Positions 56,738 through 64,000 of a DNA stretch of 64,000 nucleotides are shown here, piece after piece (positions within the stretch are counted from its first letter, which is position 1; each line of letters opens with the position of its first letter). The DNA is from Streptacidiphilus sp. 4-A2. GTDB lineage: Bacteria > Actinomycetota > Actinomycetes > Streptomycetales > Streptomycetaceae. A program made the position numbers and the translations under genes. The DNA is taken from the NCBI GenBank assembly GCA_014284505.1, contig JAAFYY010000001.1, forward strand, positions 6,869,845 to 6,933,844. Direction: 5' to 3'. The notes beneath the pieces are model-generated. The model had not been told where the DNA came from and did no database searches. It saw only the letters and a program-made list of their open reading frames with translations.

Positions 56738-58050
56738 TCAGTTCCCCGCGACGACGGTGGTGGCGTCGTTGTTGGAGAGGGTGACCGGCTGGTCGTTCTG
56801 AAGCTCGTTGAAGAGCGTCTTGGACTGGGACTGGTCCCACAGCACGGCGTCGCCGGCGTTGGAGGTCTCGTAGTTGGCGTTGGAGATCGGGACGGTCAGC
56901 GAGTGGCCGCTGCCGCCGGAGACGCTCTTCATCGCCCAGAACATCTGCGCCAGGTCGTAGGGGTTCATGTTCTTGTCCACGCTCAGGGTGTCGATGCCCG
57001 CGCTGAGCACCGGGTAGAGCTTGAACGGGTTGAGGACGGTGGCCGGGGTGGCCGCCTGGTGCGCCACCGCGGACAGGAACTTCTGCTGGTCCGCCATCCG
57101 GCTCAGGTCCTGCTGCGGAGCCTGGTGGCGCTCGCGGACGAACTCCAGCGACTGTGCGCCGTTGAAGGTCTGGCAGCCCGCCTTGAAGTTTCGCCCCGGA
57201 GGCCTCGTCCACCAGCGGCTGGGAAGGCACATCTGGACCCCGCCGAGCGCGTTGACCAGGTTGACGAAGCCGCCGAAGCCGATCTCCGCGTAGTGGTCGA
57301 TGTGGATGCCGGTGTTGTACTCGACGGTCTGCGCCAGCAGCGCGCCGCGCCCAGGAGAACGCCGCGTTCAGCTTGTTCTGCGACGCCGGGTACTTGGTCC
57401 CGGAGGAGCCGGTGAAGGCCGGGATGGTCACATAGCTGTCGCGCGGCAGGCTGAGCAGGGTGTCGCCGTTGGAGCCGATGTGCAGGATCATCATCGAGTC
57501 GCTGTTGCCGAACTGGCCCTCGTCGTCACTGCCGGTGTGCAGCTCCTGCTGTTGCTGTTGGTGAGGTTGCCACGGTTGTCGGAACCGGCGATCAGGTAGT
57601 TGGTGCCCTTGCCGAGCGGCGGCTGGTTCGCAGCGCGCCGAGGTCGACCGTGCGGTTCAGCTTGTTGTCGGCCCAGACGTAGGTGCCGATGGAGGTCGCG
57701 ATCAGCAGGGTGACCAGGGTCAGCACGCCCCAGGTGATCCGCTTGCGCCAGTTGCGCCGCTTGCCGGTCCCGCCGCCGGGCCTGGACCCGCCGCTGCCCC
57801 CGCGCCCGGCCCGGTAGGTGGTGCCGCCGCCGCTGTGCGAGGTCGCGGTGGGGCCCTGGGCCGCTTTCGCCCCGCGCGGCGAGAGGCCGGGCGGCAGCGG
57901 CGACTCGGAGCCCGGCGCACCCGGCTGTGCGCTGCGGGGCTGTCCCTGCGGCGGGCCGTAGCCGCCGCCGCGCTGCTGTACGTGCGGCGCCGGGCGCGCG
58001 CCACGATTCGGCTCGCCGCCGTCGGTCCTGCCTTCAGGCCATCCGTTCAT
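56738..58050 (-). CDS. LytR-CpsA-Psr (LCP) family phosphotransferase
   Basis: Attaches glycopolymers to peptidoglycan. A Gly/Pro/Arg-rich cytoplasmic lead is followed by one membrane helix (ITWGVLTLVTLLIATSIGTY). The LCP domain shows YLIAGSDNRGNL-type start, GQFGNSDSMMILHIGSNGDT and LLSLPRDSYVTIPAF, then GGFVNLVNALGGVQMCLPSQ, FNGAQSLEFVRERHQAPQQD and SRMADQQKFLSAVAHQAATP, with the usual Asp/Arg residues. Breaks near 57635, 57545, 57355 and 57190. About 435 residues. ATG 58050 is the first start. Confidence 0.87.
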
Positions 58051-58068
58051 GGACGAAAGTGTGCCTGG

Positions 58069-59416
58069 TCAACCCGTCGGCCGGGGGGTCCGGGACGGTC
58101 CGTAGCAGTTCTGTTGAATCGCCGGACGTACCGGGCGCGTCCGCACCGGTTCACACCGGTTCGCGCCGGTGTCACGGAGCGCGCCGCCCGCGGTGGCGCC
58201 GACCCGGTGGATGGCGATCAGCCGGTCACCGGGCCGGAGCGCGGCGACCCCGGGGTCGGTGTAGGGCAGTCGCAGGCCGTCCCTGACCACGGCGACCACC
58301 AGGTCGCCGCAGTCCTGCGGGGCTGCGCCGACCTCGGCGGCGGTGACCTCGCGGTCGACCATGTCCAGTCCGCTGCCGACGGTCAGCAGGTCCTCCAGCA
58401 CCGCGCCCGCGTTCGGACTGAAGGTGGACATGCCGAGCAGCCGTCCGGCCGAGCCGGAGCTGGTGACCACCACGCTGGCCCCGCTCTGCCGCAGCAGCGG
58501 GCGTTCTCGTCCTCGCGGACCGCGACCACGATCGTGGCCGTCGGATTGATCTGGCGGGCGGTGAGCGTGATCAGCACCGCGGCGTCGTCGCGCTGGGTGC
58601 CGATGATGATCTGCGCGGCCGACCCGGCCTCGGCCCGGCGCAGCACCTCGGAGCGGGTGGCGTCGCCGAGGATGCTCACCAGGCCGTGCTCGTTCGCGGT
58701 CTGGACCGCGCGGTTGCTGGGTCGACCACCACGATCCGGTTCCTGGGGATGCCCTTGAGCAGCAGCGTCTCCACCGCGTGGCGGCCCTTGGTGCCGTAGC
58801 CGATGACCACGACATGGCCCTGGCGGCCCGGTTCGGTCAAGTCCGACCTCCATTTCTTGATCCGCCACAGCTGGCGGCTGCGCGTGGTCAGCACCTCAAG
58901 GGTGGTGCCGACCAGGATGATCAGGAAGACCACCCGCAGTGGGGTCACCAGCAGCACATTGACCAGCCGGGCGCTGTCGCTGACCGGGGTGATGTCGCCG
59001 TAGCCGGTGGTCGACAGGGTGACCGTGGCGTAGTAGATCGCGCCGAGCAGGTCCAGTTGGGCGTGGGCGTTGTCGTGGTAGCCGCTCCGGCCGAAGTAGA
59101 CCAGGGCGACGGTGACGACCAGCACCAGCAGCGCCAGCAGCAGCCGCCGCCGTACCTGCCGCAGCGGCGGCCGGATGCTGCCGGGCATCAGGATCTGCCG
59201 CAGCTCGGCGTCCTGGGTGTCGTACAGCCGCTGGTCGCGGGTCCGCGCATCGCTGCGGTGGCCCGGGTCGCCGGCGCCTGGATTCCCGGCGCCTGGATTC
59301 CCGGCGTCGGGGCCTGCCGCGCCGGGGACGTCCGTGCCGGGGGTGTGCGCGCCGTCGTCGGCCTGCCCGCCGGGCCGGCCGCCGGGTCGGCGGCTCATCC
59401 TGCGGGGACCGTTCAT
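58069..59416 (-). CDS. Potassium channel with TrkA-N (RCK) domain
   Basis: ATG 59416, overlapping the moeA stop, starts a Gly/Ala/Pro-rich lead. One helix (RRLLLALLVLVVTVALVYFG) precedes the pore, YYATVTLSTTGYGDITPVSD with selectivity filter T-T-G-Y-G-D, and a second helix. The RCK domain begins GRQGHVVVIGYGTKGRHAVE (GxGxxG), and after breaks near 58720, 58500 continues ASVVVTSSGSAGRLLGMSTF and DLVVAVVRDGLRLPYTD with a TrkA-C-like end (LRPGDRLIAIHRVG). About 449 residues. Ligand-gated K+ channel; ligand unknown. Confidence 0.87.
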
Positions 59417-60898
59417 CCCGCGGGGACTTCCAGGACCTCGACCCGCGCCCCGGCGGGCAGCCCGCCCGGCGGCACCACGGCCAGGCCCTCGGCCAGCGCC
59501 AGCCCGCGCAGCATCGCCGGACCGTCGTACGACAGCGGCACCGCGCCCTGCGTGGGCAGCGCCACCGGCACCAGCCGGGTGTCGGCGTGGTGCCCGGGGA
59601 AGGGCGCGGCGGCGCGCACCAGGTACGGCTGCGGGGCAGGCCACCCGGCCAGCGCCCGCAGCAGCGGCTCGGCCAGGGTCACCGCGCCCGCGACGGCGGC
59701 GAGCGGGTTGCCGGGCAGACCGATCAGCCGGCGCCGTTCGCTCCCGCCCTCGACCGGCGGCAGCGCGGCCAGCAGCATGGGGTGCCCGGGGCGTACCGCG
59801 ACCCCGTCCACCAGCAGCCGGGCGCCGACCTCGGCCAGGGCGGTGTGCAGGAAGTCCACCGGTCCGGCCGCGGTGCCGCCGGTGGTCACCACCACATCGG
59901 CCGGGCTGCGCAGCAGCGCGTCCCGGAGCAGCCCCAGGTCGTCGCCCACCCGGCGTACGCCCTCGATCCGCGCGCCGTACCCGCGCAGCCAGGACGGCAG
60001 CAGCGGGCCCAGGGCGTCCCGGATCCGCCCGTCCCTGGGCGGCCCGGAGTCCAGCAGCTCGTCGCCGAGGATCAGCAGCTCGACCGTCGGGCGGCGGTGC
60101 ACCGGCAGGTCGTCGCAGCCCGCGGCGGCGGCCAGGCCGAGTACGGCGGGGGTGACCGCGGTGCCGGGCGGCAGCAGCGGCTCGCCGCTGTGGCACTCCT
60201 GGCCCCGCGGCCGGATGTCCCGGCCCTGGTCCAGCGGGCTGGCTCCGCAGTCGTGCAGCAGCTCGGTGTCCCCTGGGCCGGGCGGACACTGCCGTCCTCG
60301 CGGCGCAGCACAGCGGTCGCCCCGGCGGCAGCTGCGCGCCGGTCGCGATCCGGATCGCGGTGCCGTCCCGCAGCACCGCCGCGTCGCCCTGCCCGGCCCC
60401 GGGCAGCTGTCCGGCCGGAAGCTGCCCGGCGAGCAGCTGCCCGGCCAGCCGCCAGGGCCGGGCCGGAGACGGCCCAGCCGTCCATGGCGGAGGTGTCGAA
60501 CGCGGGCAGGTCGGTGAGTGCCTCCAGCGGGCGGCCAGGATCCCGCCGAGGGCCTCGGCGAGCGGCAGCCGCTCGGCGGGCAGCGGCGCCCCGGCGGCCC
60601 GCTGGGCCTGACGGCGGGCCTGCGTCCAGCTCAGCACGCCCGGCCCGGGGACGGCCGGCTCCGGCCGGTCGCGGCCCGGTCGGCGTCGGCCCGGTCAGCC
60701 TCGGCGCGGTCGCGGTCGGCGTCGGCCGGGCGTAGTCGTAGGGGGCGTCGGCCGGGTCGGGGACGTCGCTGAGGCTGTGGCCGTGGTCGCACCCGCTGAC
60801 GGCGAGGCAGCGGGTGCGGGCTCCCGGTCCGCGCCGGAGCGCAGCAGGAACGGGTAGGGGCTCAGCAGGTCGCTCTCCGGAGTCGAGTCGACGCTCAC
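59413..60898 (-). CDS. moeA: MoeA-like molybdopterin molybdenumtransferase
   Basis: Inserts molybdate into molybdopterin. GTG 60898 opens a streptomycete-type acidic/Pro-rich lead (MSVDSTPESDLLSPYPFLLR); then LSWTQARRQAQRAAGAPLPA, PLAEALGGILAA, the FDTSAMDGWAV motif (over breaks near 60470-60500), AVLRDGTAIRIATGAQLPPG, PTVELLILGDELLDSGPPRD, SPADVVVTTGGTAAGPVDFL and LIGLPGNPLAAVAGAVTLAE. About 495 residues. Breaks near 60310 and 60260 also. Start overlaps the DUF6457 stop (GTGA). Confidence 0.88.
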
Positions 60899-61142
60899 TG
60901 CTCGGGCTCCTCCGGCTTCCAGCCGACGGCCAGCTTTGCCGCCTTCCGGTTCGCCTCGGCGACGGCCTGCGGGCCGCCGCCCGCCTGCGCGGCGGCGTAG
61001 CCGACCAGAAACGCCGTCAGCGGCGCGGCCGGGCGGGCCACCCGTGGGCGACCTCCCGGGTCATGTCGAGCAGGCCGGGGACATCGACCTCCAGGTCGAT
61101 CCCCAGTTCGGACTTCACCGCGGCGATCCAGTCATCCAGCAT
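60895..61142 (-). CDS. DUF6457 protein
   Basis: ATG 61142 begins LDDWIAAVKSELGIDLEVDV, then PGLLDMTREVAHGVARPAAP region across a break near 61050, and AAAQAGGGPQAVAEANRKAA, KLAVGWKPEEPEQ. About 82 residues. I recognise this as DUF6457, a small domain regularly found beside or fused to MobA-like nucleotidyltransferases; its role is unknown. An earlier in-frame start at 61214 is possible. Lies between mobA and moeA in a molybdenum cofactor unit. Confidence 0.75.
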
Positions 61143-61271
61143 CTGACCATCGTCGCTGATGGAACGGCGGAGAGCGGTAAAGGGGGTGTCGCGTTTTCGA
61201 ATCCACCCGTTCACCGGGGCGCGGGGGGCTGGTGAGACGGGCGGGTGAGACCGGCCGGCCTGTGCTGCGGC

Positions 61272-61928
61272 TCAGTCGGCCTGCCGGGCCCGGGCACGCG
61301 CCTGCGCCCGTTCGACGTCGTCCCAGGTGTCGCAGTCGGTGGCGACCGCGTCCGGGTCCGGCAGCCGGAGTGTGGGCAGCCGCCGACCAGCCGCCGCAGC
61401 GGCAGCCCGGACGGGTCGCCCCAGCAGCGCCAGCGCGGCGCGCAGGGCGTCGGTGCGGTAGGCGGCGGCGAGCGGCTGCTCACGTCCTTCCGCGTCGACC
61501 AGCACTGCGGCGTCGGCCTGCGCGGCGTCGGCCTGCGCGGCGTCGGCCGCCGCGGCTGTTGCGGTTGCGGGTGCGGTGCCGGTGAGCGCCGCGCACAGCC
61601 GGTCCGCCGTCGCGGCGTCGAAGAACGGCAGGTCGGCGGCGAGCAGCAGCACCGTCCCGGCGGTGACCAGCGGCAGCGCCGCGGCGATCGCGGCCACCGG
61701 GCCGCCGCCGGGCGGCTGTTCGCGTGCCCAGCGGACCGGGCGCCCGGTCGGCCGGCGCGGGCCGACCACGACCGTCGTCCCGGCCCCGGCGCACCCGGCC
61801 AGCACCCGCTCCAGCAGCGGTGTGCCGCCGATCGGCAGGCCCGGCTTGTCCGCGCCGCCCAGCCGCCTGGCCGCACCCCCGGCCAGCACCACCGCGTCGT
61901 ACCCGGCCGCCGCCGCAGTTGTCGTCAT
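61272..61928 (-). CDS. mobA: Molybdenum cofactor guanylyltransferase MobA-like
   Basis: Intact, 218 residues. YDAVVLAGGAARRLGGADKP (LAGG-x-x-x-R-x-G-x-x-K nucleotide motif), then LLERVLAGCAGAGTTVVVGP, WAREQPPGGGPVAAIAAALP, VLLLAADLPFFDAATADRLC (metal Asp) and LRLPDPDAVATDCDTWDDVE as in MobA. It adds GMP to molybdopterin. An insertion of 5-residue repeats (QADAA three times) from 15-bp tandem repeats at 61505-61550 lies in a surface loop. ATG 61928. Confidence 0.9.
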   Translation of the reverse strand: MTTTAAAAGYDAVVLAGGAARRLGGADKPGLPIGGTPLLERVLAGCAGAGTTVVVGPRRPTGRPVRWAREQPPGGGPVAAIAAALPLVTAGTVLLLAADLPFFDAATADRLCAALTGTAPATATAAAADAAQADAAQADAAVLVDAEGREQPLAAAYRTDALRAALALLGRPVRAAAAAAGRRLPTLRLPDPDAVATDCDTWDDVERAQARARARQAD

Positions 61929-62002
61929 GCGGCCAGTATCGCGGCCGCGGCCGGGCCGGCCAGGGCTGCCGGCTCCGGCTCCAGCTCCGGCTCCGGCTCC
62001 GG

Positions 62003-63167
62003 CTACAGCGGGTGCTCGGCGAGAAGCGCGCCGACCTCCTCCTCGTACGCGGCGGCCGGGCCGAGGAACAGCTCCAGATACTTGGCCCAGGCGTGGTAGC
62101 GGTGCAGCGGGTAGTCGAGGTCGGCGCCGATGCCGCCGTGCAGGTGCTGCGCGGTGGAGGCGATGGTGCGCACCCCCTCGGCGGACCACACCTTGGCCGT
62201 GGCCAGGTCGGCGGCCAGCGGCGGACGGCCGGGCAGCTCCGGCTGGTCCAGGCCGATCCGCCAGGCGGCCTGCCACAGGGTCGCCTCCATCGCCCGCAGA
62301 TCGATGTACCGGTCGGCGGCCTGCACCGCCACGCTCTGGAAGGTCGCCACCGGGTGGCCGAACTGCACGCGGTCGCTGGTGTAGTCGGCGGTGATCCGCA
62401 GGATCTGCTCGCCGAGGCCCAGGCACAGCGCGGCGGTGCCGACGATCAGCAGCCCGCGCAGGTAGAGCCAGTTGGCGGCGTCCGGCGCGGGCGCGCCCAG
62501 CTGCGCGGAGGCGTCCAGCCGGACGCCGTCGAACACCATCTCGGCCATCAGCTCCCCGCGGGCGGAGACCTGGCGGCGCAGCTCCAGCCCCGGCGCGTGC
62601 GGATCCACCAGCAGCAGCAGTGTCCCGGCGGCGGACCTGGCCGGGACCAGCACCCGGTCCATGACCTGCGCATAGGGCACGGCGGTCTGCGAGCCGTGCA
62701 GCGTCCAGCCGCCGTCGGCCGCGCCGTCGGCCGCGGGCTCCGCGCGGACGCCCAGGTCGGCCGGTTCATGGCCGCTGCGGCCGTGCGGCGCGACGCCCAG
62801 CAGCAGCCGTCCGGCCACCACCTCGGGCAGCAGCCGCCGGCGCTGCTCCTCGCTGCCGTACCGCTGGACGGCCAGGGCGCCGCGCCGGTCTCCAGCAGCG
62901 GAACCCGGGCCAGCACCCGGGCGGACTCGCGCAGCACCAGGCACCAGGCGACGGGGTCGAGACCGGCGCCGCCGTGGCGCTCGTCCAGGGCGATCCGGGA
63001 AGGTCGGACTTGGTGAGCCGCAGCCACAGCTCGCGGTCGATGTCGTCGGCGATGGGCCCGGTACCGACGGCCGGGCTGGGGACGCCGCCGCCGGGAGCCA
63101 CATCGGCGAAGACCGCGCGTGCGGCCTCCGCTGCGCCTTGCTGCTCCTCGCTCAGGGTGAAGTCCAC
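62003..63167 (-). CDS. Acyl-CoA dehydrogenase
   Basis: GTG 63167 begins DFTLSEEQQGAAEAARAVFA; then ALDERHGGAGLDPVAWCLVL, GALAVQRYGSEEQRRRLLPE, a middle beta domain (DRVLVPARSAAGTLLLLVDP) and the C-terminal helices ITADYTSDRVQFGHPVATFQ, AWRIGLDQPELPGRPPLAAD and AQHLHGGIGADLDYPLHRYH. The usual catalytic Glu near the C-terminal HGG-x-G motif is not evident, as in many actinobacterial acyl-CoA dehydrogenase-like subunits for steroid side chains. Frame breaks near 63000 and 62890. About 388 residues. Confidence 0.85.
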
Positions 63168-63362
63168 GGCTGCTGCCCTCCCACGAACCCGATGTGACGG
63201 ATCGTCAGATTAGAACAGGTTCTAGAAGATGGGAAGGAGAGCGCCATGGCCCCGAGCGGTTCCGGACCGTCCGCTCCCGGACCCGGCCGGACCGATGCGC
63301 CACTACCGCTGTCCCCGGCCGGGGGCGGTCAGTACCGTTCTCGGCGATCCATCCGCGCGCCT

Positions 63363-63421
63363 CAGCAGCCGACGCAGCCGACACGACCGACGCAGCCGAC
63401 GCGACCGACACGACCGAAACG
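63363..63421. repeat. Short CGACGCAGCC/CGACACGACC tandem repeats
   Basis: Decamer units made of GACGCAGCC, GACACGACC and GACGCGACC words follow each other just before ATG 63429. No known function. Confidence 0.6.
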
Positions 63422-63428
63422 GGCACAC

Positions 63429-64000
63429 ATGGCGGAGCACCTCAGCGGGACCACCGGCCCCGAGCCCATACCCGTCCCGCCCGCCGCCCCGACGCCGACG
63501 CCGACGCTGCTCCCGACACCGCTCCGGACGCTGACGCCGACGCCGCCCCCGCCCCCGCCCCCCGGCGCTGGTCGCCGCCCTCGCTCGCGGTGCTCGCCCT
63601 CGCCGCCGTCGTCCTCGGCTGCGCCACCGTCTGGCACCTCGGCGCCGTCTTCCTGACGATCGCGCCCGCCAACACCCTCTCCCAGCGCTACCACAGCCAG
63701 ATCGACGCCTACGTCTACCCCGAGTTCGAGCAGAACTGGCAGCTCTTCGCGCCCAACCCGCTCCAGGACAACATCGACGTCGAGGTCCGGGTCCAGACGA
63801 CCGCCCCGGGCGGGAGCCATCCGCTGTCCGGCTGGATCGACCTCACCGCCCAGGACATCGCCCGGATCCACGACAACCCGGCGCCCAGCCACGCCGACCA
63901 GAACCTGCTGCGCCGCGCCTGGGACTACTACACCGAGTGGCACAGCCAGGCCGACGGGGCCTCGCTGGGCAGCGGCGGTCCGCTCTCGCAGGAGTACCTG
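63429..64000 (+). CDS. DUF5819 family membrane protein, 3' end outside the window
   Basis: ATG 63429 begins AEHLSGTTGPEPIPVPPAAP with a Pro/Thr-rich lead; after a break near 63555-63580 the frame reads SLAVLALAAVVLGCATVWHL and GAVFLTIAPANTLSQRY (a membrane helix), then VYPEFEQNWQLFAPNPLQDN, IDVEVRVQTTAPGGSHPLSG and WIDLTAQDIARIHDNPAPSH. The EFEQNWQLFAPNPL block is the DUF5819 signature as I know it. The gene runs off the right edge. In Streptomyces it commonly precedes an HTTM membrane protein gene. Function unknown. Confidence 0.75.

Noticed and set aside
58778..60517. Plus-strand 579-residue open frame
   Set aside because: Shadow of moeA and the potassium channel gene; Arg/Ser/Pro-rich without motifs.

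Overview
The window is high-GC actinomycete DNA, most likely from Streptomycetaceae (Streptomyces, Kitasatospora or Streptacidiphilus). Pointers are the GTG/TTG starts, a dnaK-grpE-dnaJ-hspR operon with HspR operators, the proteasome activator Bpa, two PASTA-less Ser/Thr kinases, and a branched-chain 2-oxo acid dehydrogenase (bkd) operon beside a LuxR-type response regulator. That last order matches, from memory, the SCO3815-SCO3822 neighbourhood of S. coelicolor. Many conserved genes (dcd, dnaK, grpE, dnaJ, dhaK, bkdC, bpa and others) carry one to several single-base frame breaks at otherwise normal sites. I read these mainly as deletion-type sequencing or assembly errors and give each such gene its full span.

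Left part (1 to about 24.34 kb): an accessory island that probably entered at the 3' end of tRNA-Gly(CCC) (24345-24415). From left to right it holds a HEPN-like gene cut by the window edge and a DUF6602-like possible nuclease (possible defence pair). Next come an IS1380-type transposase remnant and a tightly packed minus-strand operon (13362 down to 2379). The operon encodes a HAD phosphatase, a GT-B transferase, a ThyA-family pyrimidine hydroxymethylase-like enzyme, a TobZ-type carbamoyltransferase, a second glycosyltransferase, a P-loop kinase, two phosphotransferases (APH fold), a histidine phosphatase, an NDP-sugar epimerase and a KdsB-like CMP-sugar synthetase. The ThyA-like enzyme has Asp where thymidylate synthase has the uracil-reading Asn. 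This points to a cytosine nucleotide substrate and, with the carbamoyltransferase, to a 5-hydroxymethyl or 5-carbamoyloxymethyl pyrimidine product. This operon is the best candidate for an undescribed system. Upstream lie an anti-sigma-type ATPase, a TPR regulator and another APH kinase.

The island's mobility region (16.8-24.0 kb) holds an HTH gene split by a complete IS21-family element with exact 5-bp target duplications, a hairpin-rich oriT-like region before a MobC-like gene, a small zinc-ribbon gene, an excisionase and a tyrosine integrase.

Right part (24.4-64 kb): core chromosome. It holds dcd, an AlaX-type editing hydrolase, a Yip1 membrane protein, an Fe-S reductase, the HspR-controlled chaperone operon, dihydroxyacetone kinase genes (dhaM divergent from dhaKL), a nitrilase, a mycothiol-dependent-isomerase-like protein, an MFS transporter and two secreted peptidases. 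These are followed by bkdABC, a response regulator, an APH protein, two Ser/Thr kinases, bpa, a TetR regulator, a MazF-like remnant, a quinone oxidoreductase, an LCP protein, a potassium channel overlapping moeA, a DUF6457 gene, mobA, an acyl-CoA dehydrogenase and the start of a DUF5819 protein. Several short tandem repeats sit at gene 3' ends in this part.
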